A stretch of 64,000 nt of DNA, taken from assembly GCA_947644305.1 (NCBI GenBank), contig CANRYS010000010.1:62001-126000 (forward strand), written 5' to 3'. Shown here piece after piece: positions 1 to 9,966 of the stretch (its first letter is position 1; each line of letters begins with the position of its first letter). The notes beneath the pieces are model-generated. The model was given only the letters and a program-made list of their open reading frames with translations. It ran no database searches and was not told the DNA's origin. Both the position numbers and the translations under genes were made by a program. The DNA is from an uncultured Roseburia sp. Its GTDB lineage: Bacteria > Bacillota > Clostridia > Lachnospirales > Lachnospiraceae.

Positions 1-4
1 ATGT

Positions 5-430
5 CTATTCTCCCCTGGGCAAATCCTCTAATAATTCAACAAGCCCCATATGACTGTGATACATGTAAACTTCTCTCCGATTCTCCATAAATTGAGAAAT
101 GGAGATCTTTTCAATCTGGATATAACTCTTTGACTGCAAGTATGCAATCGCTTCTTCCAGATTTATAACCCGATACGCTAAGTGATACATTACATAGCCC
201 ATATTCAATGCGTTAAATTTGTCCACCGGAGATTTTTTATCTGGATACAATGGTGCCAAAAGCTCTATTTTATTTTCACCCTTCTGCATAAAACTGACCT
301 GGACATCCCTTTTTAGATCATCCAATATCCCATCATGCAGTTTGCGATATCCCAGATCTTTATAATCCTTTTCCGCTGTCACAATGTCAGAAACAGCAAT
401 ACCTGTATGTTCGATATCCAGTATCACCAA
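5..430 (-). CDS. VOC-superfamily protein (glyoxalase/epimerase-like)
   Basis: About 141 residues, the usual size of a single vicinal-oxygen-chelate protein. It opens with the first-strand pattern DIEHTGIAVSDI, as in methylmalonyl-CoA epimerase-type members, with a second metal-ligand region around YHLAYRV and a C-terminal GLVELLE strand. The start is TTG at 428-430 or GTG at 425-427, both behind a GGGGG stretch. It is the last gene seen in the left operon, about 20 bases after the sulfotransferase, so it probably serves the same sugar or acyl pathway. The VOC fold is fairly clear; the substrate is unknown and could be an acyl thioester. Confidence 0.7.
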   Translation of the reverse strand: MVILDIEHTGIAVSDIVTAEKDYKDLGYRKLHDGILDDLKRDVQVSFMQKGENKIELLAPLYPDKKSPVDKFNALNMGYVMYHLAYRVINLEEAIAYLQSKSYIQIEKISISQFMENRREVYMYHSHMGLVELLEDLPRGE

Positions 431-450
431 TCAATTCCCCCTTTTTATTA

Positions 451-1398
451 TTACCACCACAATGTTCCCAAATCCCTTCCCAGCAGGTCCTCCATTGCCT
501 TTTTTTCCTCTTCATAATAGGAATTCAAAATCTCCCTTGCGTAAGAACCCATCTTGTACTTAACAGCAGGAATCTTAACCGTCTTTTCCACATCCTTCTC
601 ATATTGCAGTCTAAGTCTCAAATCTCTCTCATAATCTGCTGTATTATATCCTAAAATACCCGTCTCATATATCTCTGCGATTCGATCGTACTCTAACATG
701 GATTCTATACTGATCGGTACACGGTTCCCATCCATTGCCTTCTGATAATAATCGATATGGGATTCCTCCTGGATTCCCAAAAAGGAGAATAAATCCTGAT
801 ATATGATCATAGGATCTTTTATATATTCCTCAAATATTATTATTTTAATTTGATCTTTTGGAAAATATTTTAGATACTCATTAATATAGCAACTGTACTT
901 CCCTGATTCGATCATACGCTCCCGTGTTCGCTCCTGGTTCGCTACGTAACGACCGTCCTCCTTGACAAAATTCGATCTCACAAAATAATCAAACATATCA
1001 TTTTGTTTTTCTTCTAGATTCAGTTCCTTTTCCTCTTCTGGAAAAGCACGCCCATATAAAGCCCGCATTTTAAACAGAGAATACAGGCTTTCCACTGGAT
1101 TCCGAACAGAGAAGATCAGTTTCACATCCTTGCCGGCATTTTCATATATTTTCTTAGGTACCGTTTTATCTAACATTGACAGACGCGGATTTACCTCACC
1201 TTTTAACTTCTCCCTAGGACAATCTCCATAATAACGTTTTACATACCAATCATATCCCTTCGCATACTCTCTCTCGTCTGCAAAAAAGTCAACTTCTTTT
1301 ACCGCTGGAATATAGATCTGGCTGTGCTGACTTAACACTTTATAAATCGAGGTAGTTCCACACTTTCGAAATCCTGCAACCATAAAATCAAGCTTCAT
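451..1398 (-). CDS. PAPS-dependent sulfotransferase
   Basis: About 315 residues. The 5'-phosphosulfate loop is visible near the N terminus (GFRKCGTTSIYK), and a 3'-phosphate-binding region lies in LIFSVRNPVESLYS. Together these mark the cytosolic-type sulfotransferase fold that moves sulfate from PAPS to a hydroxyl or amine. I chose the ATG at 1398 because GGAGGGGGAGAA directly precedes it; an upstream in-frame ATG at 1413 lies before that site. It overlaps the 3' end of the methyltransferase by 11 bases, so the two are translationally coupled. In this setting it probably sulfates a surface sugar or the acyl product of the cluster (inference). Confidence 0.85.
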   Translation of the reverse strand: MKLDFMVAGFRKCGTTSIYKVLSQHSQIYIPAVKEVDFFADEREYAKGYDWYVKRYYGDCPREKLKGEVNPRLSMLDKTVPKKIYENAGKDVKLIFSVRNPVESLYSLFKMRALYGRAFPEEEKELNLEEKQNDMFDYFVRSNFVKEDGRYVANQERTRERMIESGKYSCYINEYLKYFPKDQIKIIIFEEYIKDPMIIYQDLFSFLGIQEESHIDYYQKAMDGNRVPISIESMLEYDRIAEIYETGILGYNTADYERDLRLRLQYEKDVEKTVKIPAVKYKMGSYAREILNSYYEEEKKAMEDLLGRDLGTLWW

Positions 1399-2365
1399 TT
1401 CTCCCCCTCCCATTCAAAAAACAATCAACTGACTCATATTTACTGCATAAAACAGCATTGTCCGGGTTCAATACTGGAATATTATGAAAGACCGGATAAA
1501 GACTAAAACACTCTGGACAGTAATAAGCTTCTCTATGCCGTTTCAAGCCCTTTTTACACTTAGGACACGCATACACCGAATCTCCTGTGGTCTGTGTCTC
1601 AATCTTCCCTCTTTCTTTTTCAATTATAGTAATCGCCGTGTTATTATCACGGCTTGATATCGGAAACAACTCATTTCTTATTACGTTTAGATTTAGTTCT
1701 TGGAGGGTTTGCTGCAAATTCGTTATATAATCTAATTCTTTTATTCGCCTTCTTGTTTCCTCATTTCCCAATTCATAACTTGGTTCTAACAAAATAATAT
1801 ATTTCCTGGCAACTCTTAATAATTCCTTCAGAGCCTCTTTCTCCTTCCCTGTATTTGATTCAAGACAATGATTCAAAAAAATTACGTCAAAAGAATTATC
1901 TTTATAAGGAAGAGAAAACATATTTCCACATACAAAGTCGATATTAACCTTTTTCAGATCTGCAAATTTCTGAGCATATAGTAGTCTTGACAAAGCCAAC
2001 TCCAAACCGCTGAATTGTATTTCTTTATCACACCTCAATACAATATCACAGAGATTTGTACCCTCACCTGTTCCTACCTCCAGTATTGTTTTTGCATGTA
2101 GGTTTTTTAACTCCTCTGCAATATACTGACTTCGCAATTCTACAACCTGTCTTCTAGTCATATCAACTTTCCTGCCATTCAAAATCCATTTGTCTTTCAT
2201 CACCTCTTCATCAAAATACTCTCTTGTATAACTACCTGCCTGAAAATCATAGGAATATAAAATACTATCTATATCATTTTCTTTTGTCCCTTTGATTTCT
2301 TTAAAATATTTCTGGATATTTATTCCCTTCTCATATAATTCTTTTATATTCACGTCCATTTCCAC
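1388..2365 (-). CDS. Class I SAM-dependent methyltransferase with C-terminal zinc ribbon
   Basis: About 325 residues. The Rossmann motif I is ILEVGTGEGTN, followed by an acidic strand end (GLEL) and the post-motif region SFDVIFLNHCLE. The last 60 residues hold CPKC and CPEC, a Trm112-like zinc ribbon fused to the methyltransferase. The start is GTG at 2365, six bases after GGGAGG, or ATG at 2359. It sits between pseB and the sulfotransferase in one operon, which points to methylation of a sugar or acyl group rather than of tRNA. The substrate cannot be read from the sequence. Confidence 0.8.
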   Translation of the reverse strand: MEMDVNIKELYEKGINIQKYFKEIKGTKENDIDSILYSYDFQAGSYTREYFDEEVMKDKWILNGRKVDMTRRQVVELRSQYIAEELKNLHAKTILEVGTGEGTNLCDIVLRCDKEIQFSGLELALSRLLYAQKFADLKKVNIDFVCGNMFSLPYKDNSFDVIFLNHCLESNTGKEKEALKELLRVARKYIILLEPSYELGNEETRRRIKELDYITNLQQTLQELNLNVIRNELFPISSRDNNTAITIIEKERGKIETQTTGDSVYACPKCKKGLKRHREAYYCPECFSLYPVFHNIPVLNPDNAVLCSKYESVDCFLNGRGRNEA

Positions 2366-2390
2366 TTTTTTCCTCCCGCCAACTTCCAAA

Positions 2391-3371
2391 TTACATTGCT
2401 AATTTTTCGCGTAATTCTTTAACCCCCAGCCAATCTGTGTTTTTCCCAGAATTATATTCAAAGCCCGTTTCCACCAGCTTTCCCCCCGGAAGAACCTCTC
2501 TATTCCACCAATCATAATGTGGATATATGATATAATGTTTATCGTACTCATAGGTAGTCATAGAATCTTCCCGGGTGACCATAACCTCATGTAGTTTCTC
2601 TCCTTCACGGATTCCCACTTCTGGTTTTTCACATCCTGGCAGCATTGCCTCTGCCAGATCCGTTATCTTAAAGGACGGAATTTTCGATATAAATGTTTCT
2701 CCCCCTCTGGCGTCACTAAGAGCTTTTATGACAAGTTCTACTCCTTCTTCCAAGTCGATCCAGAATCGTGTCATTCGAAAATCCGTTATTGGCAGTTCTT
2801 TTCCGCCATTCTCAATGATTTTCTGGAAAAATGGAATTACGGATCCTCTGCTACCCGCTACATTTCCATATCTAACAACAGAAAAATTCAGATCCCGGAA
2901 TCCCACATAAGCATTGGCTGCAATAAATAACTTATCAGAGACCAGCTTTGTTCCTCCATATAAATTAATGGGGTTTACTGACTTGTCCGTCGATAACGCT
3001 ACAACCCTTTTCACAGATTCCGAATCCAAAACAGCATCCACTACATTCATAGCTCCATCAATATTTGTCTTAACAGCCTCAATCGGATTATATTCACAGG
3101 TAGGCACCTGTTTCATAGCCGCCGCATGTATCACATAGTCCACGCCATTTAATGCCCTTTTCAAACGGTCTTTATCTCTGACGTCTCCAATAAAAAACCG
3201 CAACTGTTCCTTGAAATCCTGGAACTTGTTAGCCATAATAAATTGCTTATACTCATCCCTGGAATAAATGATAATTTTCTTTGGAGAGTAATTCTTAAAA
3301 ACATACTCCACAAAATGGTTACCAAAAGAACCCGTCCCACCTGTGACTAAAATCGATTTTCCATTTAACAT
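2391..3371 (-). CDS. pseB: UDP-GlcNAc 4,6-dehydratase (inverting), PseB type
   Basis: 326 residues, the normal PseB length. The NADP site is TGGTGSFG, followed by the family signature SRDEYKQ. The catalytic region STDKSVNPINLYGGTK gives the Asp-Lys pair and YxxxK, and VRYGNVAGSRGSV and ITDFRMTRFW match PseB proteins throughout. The family removes water from UDP-GlcNAc with C5 inversion, the first step to pseudaminic acid, which typically decorates flagellin. The start follows GGAGGAAGAAAT. No other pse genes are in the window; they may lie to the left. This gene is the main reason to link the locus to surface glycosylation. Confidence 0.9.
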   Translation of the reverse strand: MLNGKSILVTGGTGSFGNHFVEYVFKNYSPKKIIIYSRDEYKQFIMANKFQDFKEQLRFFIGDVRDKDRLKRALNGVDYVIHAAAMKQVPTCEYNPIEAVKTNIDGAMNVVDAVLDSESVKRVVALSTDKSVNPINLYGGTKLVSDKLFIAANAYVGFRDLNFSVVRYGNVAGSRGSVIPFFQKIIENGGKELPITDFRMTRFWIDLEEGVELVIKALSDARGGETFISKIPSFKITDLAEAMLPGCEKPEVGIREGEKLHEVMVTREDSMTTYEYDKHYIIYPHYDWWNREVLPGGKLVETGFEYNSGKNTDWLGVKELREKLAM

Positions 3372-3392
3372 ATTTCTTCCTCCAGTTTCTGT

Positions 3393-5363
3393 TTATAATT
3401 CCCCTAACCGCTTCCGCTGCTCTTCTATCAAATATACACTCGGAACATTCTCCGCCACGATTTGAACGACTTCATCTATTCCCTCTGCTTTTATTAATTC
3501 TCCAAAACTATTAAACTTCCACGGTGAATCGAAAGAACTTACAATTGTAAAGTCTGTTTTCAATCGTCTGTTCATCGTATAATAAAAATACCGCAGCGCC
3601 TCCTCATATGCCTGCTGTTTATTTCCTGCCAGAAACTCACCACAGGTAATACACTTTTCTAGTTTTTCAAAATACTCTTCTCTCGTATAGGCCCGGCATG
3701 CAAAAATAGCATTTTTGTAATATACATTTGTATGAACCAGTACGTTTTTTCCCATTATGCCAGCTTCCATACCAACCGTTGAAGCCCAGGGAATAAGGAC
3801 TTTGCAATGTTCAATGTACTGATATAGATTTATCTGCTCCTCTGATTTTACATAACGTAACAATTTATTTCCTTCATACTGTTTTAATATTTCAGGATAG
3901 ACAGTACGTAATTCCGATTTTGCCATATAAGAGGGCAGAAGCATCATCGATGGATGTTCACGGATCAACACCGTAGCATTTAGTTTATGAATCACAAAGT
4001 CAAGCGTTTGTTGCAGCCATTGCTCCATATCATCAAATACGGTATCTACGCCTAATGCAGCACCGTCATTTACTAAATTCATCGGAATAATCACATCATA
4101 TGTCTGTTCAAGCTCCGTCTCTGGAGACTGAAAACTAATATTCTCATATCCCTTCTCTCTCCTTAGTTTTATATACTCACTAAACGACATATCACTTATT
4201 CGAGAAGACCCCCCTCTCCTTGTTTCCCACATCTGTTCTGCTCTGTCCATGATCGCATCTTTATTCGCAATTTCTCCCCACTGTTTTTCAAAGAATTTTG
4301 GAATATCTTCACCATATGATGCCGGGCCATTGGCACAAATAAGCGTGGATCCCTGCATCCCATCCTGGGATGAAACACGTATATTTCTCTTTCTTCCTGC
4401 ATAATAATATACTCCTGCTATTTTGTGCAGGGCAGTCATTGCATTAATCGTATCAAAGTGATTCTTTTCAAAGAATGAATTTATATAGGACAGATTTCTT
4501 TTAAATATCCCATCAAATTCATTCTGTAATAATCTCTCCGACCGAAAACGTGAATTCCAGTCATTATACCACTTACTCCATCCCACGCTATACTCAGCAA
4601 TCCGTTCACACTCCTTCTCATCTTCCAAGGATAATTCTGTACCTCCCACAGGGTCGATATACAAGATATCATCTTCCGGAACAAGGTTCTGGAGTTTGCC
4701 GATTACTACATCCCTCAAATAATCACAAACAGCACAATGTCCCTCATATAATTCGATATCCCCATCCCAATGAAGCCGGTCTACAATAAGTTTTACGTTA
4801 TATCCCCGCCACTTCAAAATCAAAAACAATGAAATTTCATATGGCATATAGGTTGTCCCAAAATTGAGCCCTTCTGCATTTAACACAATTCCAATCCGCT
4901 CACGATCTTCTCTGACTGGAACGTTCTTCATTTCTGGAGGCACTGTCTTTAAAAATCGTAAAAATTTATTGATTGGACCATATGACATTTCTCTATATAT
5001 ATGTATATATTGATAAATATCAAAATAATTTACATTCTTTTCCCATCCCATTTTCTCTAGAATCCCGCTTATCTCCTCAACCGCACCGGCAAGCACAACA
5101 ACGGAATATTCACTTTTATCCATATCACTTAATACTTCTGGTGATCTAATCTCCAATCCAAAATATTCATCCCCCCATCTGCTGTTATCCCCATCAACAA
5201 AAAATTCCACCAGATCATCGATGGCAACGATCCGATTTATATCGGTCCACAGCGAAGACGCCCCATAACAAATCAGTTTCTTGTTACCAAATTTTCCTAA
5301 TAAAAAAGTCTCTAAACTATTAATAAGTTCATTGAGACGAACTCTTTCCGTTTGAAAGCCCAT
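3393..5363 (-). CDS. Large capsule-synthesis-like protein with N-terminal Rossmann-like domain
   Basis: 656 residues with no signal peptide or membrane segment. Residues 30-110 look like a Rossmann-type nucleotide- or sugar-binding domain (ICYGASSLWTDI, FVDGDNSRWG), as at the N terminus of some surface-glycan enzymes. The C-terminal half (IREHPS, then VKSEEQINLYQYIEHC, then ASTVGMEAGIMGKNVLVH) resembles KpsC/KpsS-type capsule glycosyltransferases, in which a late Ser/Thr-x-GxE loop binds the nucleotide sugar. It lies between pseB and a GNAT gene in the left operon. A glycosyltransferase or flagellin-modifying role is likely, but the family call rests on motifs only. Confidence 0.6.
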   Translation of the reverse strand: MGFQTERVRLNELINSLETFLLGKFGNKKLICYGASSLWTDINRIVAIDDLVEFFVDGDNSRWGDEYFGLEIRSPEVLSDMDKSEYSVVVLAGAVEEISGILEKMGWEKNVNYFDIYQYIHIYREMSYGPINKFLRFLKTVPPEMKNVPVREDRERIGIVLNAEGLNFGTTYMPYEISLFLILKWRGYNVKLIVDRLHWDGDIELYEGHCAVCDYLRDVVIGKLQNLVPEDDILYIDPVGGTELSLEDEKECERIAEYSVGWSKWYNDWNSRFRSERLLQNEFDGIFKRNLSYINSFFEKNHFDTINAMTALHKIAGVYYYAGRKRNIRVSSQDGMQGSTLICANGPASYGEDIPKFFEKQWGEIANKDAIMDRAEQMWETRRGGSSRISDMSFSEYIKLRREKGYENISFQSPETELEQTYDVIIPMNLVNDGAALGVDTVFDDMEQWLQQTLDFVIHKLNATVLIREHPSMMLLPSYMAKSELRTVYPEILKQYEGNKLLRYVKSEEQINLYQYIEHCKVLIPWASTVGMEAGIMGKNVLVHTNVYYKNAIFACRAYTREEYFEKLEKCITCGEFLAGNKQQAYEEALRYFYYTMNRRLKTDFTIVSSFDSPWKFNSFGELIKAEGIDEVVQIVAENVPSVYLIEEQRKRLGEL

Positions 5364-5387
5364 ATTCTTTTAATTTCCCCTTTCCTT

Positions 5388-6194
5388 CTATCCGCGGTAC
5401 ATATAAGTATACTCTCTTAAACCATCATCTTTATAACCAAGTCTCTCATAGAGACGTATTGCTTTCTCGTTTGTACTCTCCACCCACAGGTAAAACAACT
5501 TAGTATTTTCCCGATTCCTTAAAAAATATCCTTGCAGCAGGGAAAGACCAATTTTTTTCCCTACAAAATTCTCAGATACACAAATCGAACGAAGATAGGA
5601 TTTTTTACCAAATGCCTCAAATAAAAGCACTCCAGCAAGTTCTCCACCCATACATACCTTAAGCACCTGAGACATTTCAAGAAAATTGCGTAATTCCCCC
5701 TCTGAAACCAAATGATCTGTCATAATATCAAAGGTTCCATACAATAATTCGTATATATCATTTAAATCACTGACATCTGCAGTCTCTGTCGTATGCTCAG
5801 GTTCACACCATTCTTCCGTTCCCGCGATCATCTGTTTTCTTATATATTCTTTATATGGATGAAATTGTAATCTTTCCAAAACATCCACATTCCTATTTGG
5901 CATTCTGGCTACCACGGTTCCTTCCAGATTCTGATAATGATCCAAATCCATTCGGATCTTCGTGACAAGATCCGGGATTAAACAATCCCAGTCTTCCAGA
6001 AAATAGTACATTTTATTAATATTATCCACAGGATGGATTAGAATCACAATTCCCTCATAACATAAACAATGAATGTCATGCAGTGCAATTTTATCCATCA
6101 CCTCATGACAGGAGAGATAACAGTTGGTCAAAAGTGGATTTCCAATCGTATTCAGAATCATAACCTTTCCTTTTTCCGTCAAAATATCTTTCAC
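5388..6194 (-). CDS. GNAT-family acyltransferase (left copy)
   Basis: About 268 residues from the GTG at 6194. That start matches the beginning of the paralogue at 25902-26729 and follows AGAAGGAAG; a TTG at 6233 would add 13 unmatched residues. The C-terminal third is a GNAT fold: SICVSENFVGKKIGLSLL is the CoA pyrophosphate-binding region and ESTNEKAIRLYERLGY the final helix. The N-terminal half is a conserved partner domain of unknown role (NPLLTNCYLSC, YQNLEGTVV). It follows the AMP ligase by a few bases. It may move an acyl or aminoacyl group, possibly from a carrier protein, to a sugar amine (inference). Confidence 0.75.
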   Translation of the reverse strand: MKDILTEKGKVMILNTIGNPLLTNCYLSCHEVMDKIALHDIHCLCYEGIVILIHPVDNINKMYYFLEDWDCLIPDLVTKIRMDLDHYQNLEGTVVARMPNRNVDVLERLQFHPYKEYIRKQMIAGTEEWCEPEHTTETADVSDLNDIYELLYGTFDIMTDHLVSEGELRNFLEMSQVLKVCMGGELAGVLLFEAFGKKSYLRSICVSENFVGKKIGLSLLQGYFLRNRENTKLFYLWVESTNEKAIRLYERLGYKDDGLREYTYMYRG

Positions 6195-6237
6195 TTTTCT
6201 TCCTTCTCTCTCCGATAGAATGATTTTCGCCAAAATT

Positions 6238-7764
6238 TTATTTTAAATACTTTTCTTCCAACTGTTTTCTGTCGATCTTTCCATTATCATTATAAGGAAA
6301 ACGCCTCAGCGGAATATAAATGGTCGGAACCATGTATTTCGGGATAATCGTCAGCAAATAATCTTTCAGCTCTTCCTCACTGGTCTCTCCCTGATAGAAC
6401 AGGACAATCTGCTTTTTCTCTTTATGATATGCAGCACACACGCCGGATACTTCTTCTTTTCCCATGGCTGCTGACTCGATCTCTCCCAGCTCGATCCGGT
6501 AACCGGAATGTTTGATCTGGAAATCTTTGCGTCCCGCAAATACCAGTTCTCCCCGCTCATTATAATAAACCAGATCTCCGGTAAGATACATCTTTTCCCG
6601 ATAAAACTTATTTACTGGATTATCGATATATTTTTCTTCTGTCTTCTCTGTATCATCCCAGTAACCAGCCGACAGGGAACTTCCATAGACACACAATTCA
6701 CCAAGTTTATTGACCTGCTCTTTACTGATCACCTGATTCTCGTCATCTAAAACCAACAATCCTGTATTCTCGCATGCTTTTCCAAGGGGAAGCACTTCAG
6801 AATCTGCAAATTCTCTGTCCACAATATAATAAGTACAATTCACCGTCGCTTCTGTAGGACCATATACATTGGCAATGGTTTTCAGTTTGGGAAGATACTT
6901 TTTCCAATAATTCAACTGTTTTACCGGCATAACCTCTCCACCAAACATAATCAGTTCCACATTTTCCAGAGGAATTGATTTCAATAGATCAAAATTTGCA
7001 ATGTTGACAAAAGCAGAGGGTACCCAGTAAAGGAAATTGATATTTCTCTCATTGATGAAACGCAGCGCCTCCGCCGGAAAAGCAAAATACTTTGGCGGTA
7101 TAATACCAAGAGTTGCACCCGATTTCAAAGTAGCATAGATATCCTGCGTAGAAATGTCAAAATAAAATGGAGATTGGTTTCCCATCACGGTTGTTTCATC
7201 TATCTTGAATGTGTCCACTGCCCAATCTGTATAATCGATCACATTGTGATTGTTGATAATCACTCCCTTGGGTGTCCCCGTAGAACCAGATGTAAAAAAT
7301 GTATAAACCGGATCAACATCCAAAATCTCACCAGCCAGCCGTTCTCCTTCTTCATACCGGTTGCTGCATTTCACCTCGTCCAGATTAATAAGGGAAATAT
7401 CACCAAGTCCCTCAAATTTACCCAGCTTTTCTTTTGTCTTACTATCCACAATGATGGCAGAGGGGTTCAATGTAGAGATGACACTTTTTACCTTTTCCTC
7501 CGGAAAACGGATATCGGTAGGTGTATAAAAATTTCCACTATACAAAATTCCCATAAATGCCACAATATTTTCCACTGATTTGGGCAGGTATGTTAAAATC
7601 GGATTGCGTCTACCAGACAGCGTAGACTGAATGGCAAAAGCAAGATCAATTGCCCGTTTCCGCAGTCCCATAAATGTAATTTCAGATTCCAGATCAAAAA
7701 AGGCAACCTTATCTGGAAGCCGCTTTGCCGTCTCCTCCAGATAACATAGAACGGAATTCATCAT
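6238..7764 (-). CDS. DltA-like AMP-forming carboxylic/amino acid ligase (left copy)
   Basis: 508 residues, a stand-alone adenylation enzyme. Core motifs are in order: TSGSTGTPKG (about 158-167), FDISTQDIY with Asp near 203, NVYGPTEATVN, YLTGDL, GRKDFQIKHSGYRIELGEIE, and NGKIDRKQ carrying the catalytic lysine. The Asp after the aromatic residue is where DltA and NRPS A-domains hold the substrate amine, so an amino acid substrate is plausible. It should load a phosphopantetheine arm of one of the nearby carrier proteins. It starts 25 bases downstream of the KAS III gene, with the paralogue at 18238-19758 in the right set. Confidence 0.85.
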   Translation of the reverse strand: MMNSVLCYLEETAKRLPDKVAFFDLESEITFMGLRKRAIDLAFAIQSTLSGRRNPILTYLPKSVENIVAFMGILYSGNFYTPTDIRFPEEKVKSVISTLNPSAIIVDSKTKEKLGKFEGLGDISLINLDEVKCSNRYEEGERLAGEILDVDPVYTFFTSGSTGTPKGVIINNHNVIDYTDWAVDTFKIDETTVMGNQSPFYFDISTQDIYATLKSGATLGIIPPKYFAFPAEALRFINERNINFLYWVPSAFVNIANFDLLKSIPLENVELIMFGGEVMPVKQLNYWKKYLPKLKTIANVYGPTEATVNCTYYIVDREFADSEVLPLGKACENTGLLVLDDENQVISKEQVNKLGELCVYGSSLSAGYWDDTEKTEEKYIDNPVNKFYREKMYLTGDLVYYNERGELVFAGRKDFQIKHSGYRIELGEIESAAMGKEEVSGVCAAYHKEKKQIVLFYQGETSEEELKDYLLTIIPKYMVPTIYIPLRRFPYNDNGKIDRKQLEEKYLK

Positions 7765-7789
7765 GTCACATTTCTCCTCTCTTTTCTTC

Positions 7790-8848
7790 TTATAAATTGG
7801 AAATTATATTCTCACAAAAATCCAAATTTCCAACATCCATAACGATGGATGCCCAAGTGAGTCCACCACCAAAACCGGACAGACAGCAATGGTTATTCTT
7901 TGAAAGCAGGTCTTCCGCTGCATCTGTCGTCATAACAGCAGGAATTGTTCCAGAATCCGAATTCCCCAGCTTCTCTGTGATGTCCATCGGCAGCTTGGCA
8001 TAAGGGATCTCCATCTTTTCCGCCAATTTCTGTAGCATAAATTTATTCGGCTGATGGAATAAGAAATAATCAATATCATCCTTTGTCATTCCAGCCTTTT
8101 CCAATAATTCAAATACCGCGGGGGGAACCTCTTTTTGTACAAAATTAAATACGCCCGTTCCGTCCATGGATACTCCCATACACGGAATATTATTTGTCTG
8201 CGCAGCAATTTTTTCTGGTGTCATCGGATTTTTGAAACCGCCATCATGTATGATAAGTGCTTCTCTTTGTGCTCCGTCATTATAGATACTGGCATAGATC
8301 TGTTTCCCATCCTCCGAATTCTCCACGATGGAAATATTCGCAATATCGCCGCCAAATGAAGGATTCTCAAATTTAGGCTCATTGTCATCGGATTTTCTAT
8401 TGAATATCTCACCGGTACACACAAGTACCTTCTTATCACCAAGATGTTCCAATAACATGAATGCCTGAATCAATCCGACCACATATCCTGCACATGCCTG
8501 CATGATATCCACACAATATACATCATTTCCCAGTCCCATTTCTCCCTGGAGAATATTACTGATCTGAGGCAGAAGATAATCCGGCGAGAGAGTTGATACA
8601 ACAATCGCCCCAATCTCCTCTTTTTTTATTTTATTTTCTTCCAATAGATGGTTTACACCATATAGCAACATATCTGATAGTGTTGTTGTTCCCTTGACCC
8701 GACGACGGGCCCCAAACCCAATAATTCTTTTTAATCTGCGGTTTTTAATGTCTCCCGGATCCGCGGCCTCATCCTCAAAAATGTATTCATTTTCTGGCAA
8801 TATGGACAATACGCCTGATATTTTCTTACCCTTAAAATCAAGTATCAT
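7790..8848 (-). CDS. KAS III-like 3-oxoacyl-ACP synthase, subtype A (left copy)
   Basis: 352 residues. The thiolase-fold triad is complete: Cys near 119 (IMQACAGY), His near 265 (LFHQPNKF) and Asn near 296 (GNSDSGTIP). Such enzymes condense an acyl-CoA or acyl-thioester with malonyl-ACP, or move acyl groups between thiol carriers. Its ATG overlaps the stop of the upstream carrier protein (ATGA), so the pair is translationally coupled. It is much closer to the right-set protein at 20005-21069 than to the KAS III at 10217-11227, so two subtypes coexist in each set. Confidence 0.9.
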   Translation of the reverse strand: MILDFKGKKISGVLSILPENEYIFEDEAADPGDIKNRRLKRIIGFGARRRVKGTTTLSDMLLYGVNHLLEENKIKKEEIGAIVVSTLSPDYLLPQISNILQGEMGLGNDVYCVDIMQACAGYVVGLIQAFMLLEHLGDKKVLVCTGEIFNRKSDDNEPKFENPSFGGDIANISIVENSEDGKQIYASIYNDGAQREALIIHDGGFKNPMTPEKIAAQTNNIPCMGVSMDGTGVFNFVQKEVPPAVFELLEKAGMTKDDIDYFLFHQPNKFMLQKLAEKMEIPYAKLPMDITEKLGNSDSGTIPAVMTTDAAEDLLSKNNHCCLSGFGGGLTWASIVMDVGNLDFCENIISNL

Positions 8849-9087
8849 TTTTCCTCCCTGCTTTTGTTCACCATATTACAAATATCCTGAACCGTTTCAA
8901 AATTTTCCGGCAGAACATCTAAACCATCAATGACCACATCAAATGCTGTTTCCAGTTCAGAAACCAATGTGACAATGTCAAAAGAGTCCAAGTATCCATC
9001 TTCTACAAAATTATCACTTTCTTCAAAATCAAATTCTGGTCGTATTTCCTTTAATATACTTAAAACTTTTTCCTCCATTGATTCCAA
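8845..9087 (-). CDS. Acyl/peptidyl carrier protein, subtype A (left)
   Basis: 80 residues, the usual carrier size. The phosphopantetheine serine is near residue 35 in GYLDSFDIVTLV. It is coupled by a 4-base overlap to the KAS III gene downstream, and the same gene pair recurs in the right set (19778-20008 with 20005-21069). This suggests a dedicated carrier-synthase pair rather than the housekeeping fatty-acid AcpP. Confidence 0.9.
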   Translation of the reverse strand: MESMEEKVLSILKEIRPEFDFEESDNFVEDGYLDSFDIVTLVSELETAFDVVIDGLDVLPENFETVQDICNMVNKSREEK

Positions 9088-9102
9088 TCCTTTCTATTGC
9101 TC

Positions 9103-9915
9103 TTATTTTTTAATATAGATGAAATTATAAAGCAGCTCACGCGACTTAATACATGTTATCGCATTTTTGTTTTCCCGGCACATTGCTTTATCATTTTTTT
9201 CATTAAACCATGCATAATAAACCCGAATCCCCCTGTCCCACATCTCTTCAAATATGCGTCTTTCCATATTGTATAAGATATTCGCATTACCTGTATTAAC
9301 AGAAATATTGTTGTAAAGTTTACGCCCTTCCAGGCAGAAACAGTAATATGCCATGATTTTTCCATTCTCTCTGTATACTAAAATCTCTTTCTTGTCTATT
9401 TTTTCTTTCCACTCATCAATTGTATACATATCGTCGCAAAGAGGATCAAATACCTGGCGGTGCAACGCATCCAATTCTTCTGCCGCTTCCGGGGTCGGAT
9501 ACTCCCCACAATTTGGATCGTACATTTCTGATAACAATGCACGCCTTCCTGTTTCTGGTATCTGATATGGGTTTTCTACATAGCACTCTGTTTTCCTTAT
9601 ATAAGTTGCATACGCATTCATATTCCCCCTATCCAATACCTCTTCAAGAGGATTTGTAGGTTCTCTCGAGACAAATTCCAATATGGTATTCGCCGGGACT
9701 TTTAATAAAAGGGAAACGAATGCTTCTTCATCCGCATAAGCAAAAAAGCATCTTTTGCGAAATCTTTCTTGAAGAATGAACACAATCGCCTGTTCATTTT
9801 CCATATATTCTACCTCTTGATTGTTATCGGCCAGGCCAGGATAGAAATTAGTAATATACCTTTTTGTATTTTTTTTTAAGGTATTTATTTTTTTCTTTAC
9901 CTCTGAAATAATCAT
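9103..9915 (-). CDS. GNAT-like acyltransferase (left copy)
   Basis: 270 residues. The C-terminal half has a GNAT-like layout: ILVYRENGKIMAYYCFCLEG, then an Asn-rich YNNISVNTGNANILYNMERR, then YYAWFNEKNDKAMC. The N-terminal part carries SIVF-like strands seen also in the paralogue at 21081-21869. It lies between two carrier protein genes in both sets, so transfer of a carrier-bound acyl group is a reasonable inference. No diagnostic CoA loop is obvious, so the exact family is uncertain. Confidence 0.6.
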   Translation of the reverse strand: MIISEVKKKINTLKKNTKRYITNFYPGLADNNQEVEYMENEQAIVFILQERFRKRCFFAYADEEAFVSLLLKVPANTILEFVSREPTNPLEEVLDRGNMNAYATYIRKTECYVENPYQIPETGRRALLSEMYDPNCGEYPTPEAAEELDALHRQVFDPLCDDMYTIDEWKEKIDKKEILVYRENGKIMAYYCFCLEGRKLYNNISVNTGNANILYNMERRIFEEMWDRGIRVYYAWFNEKNDKAMCRENKNAITCIKSRELLYNFIYIKK

Positions 9916-9966
9916 GTATTTCCCCTCGCTTCAAATCCAGATTGATACCTCTGTACTTCAATCCAA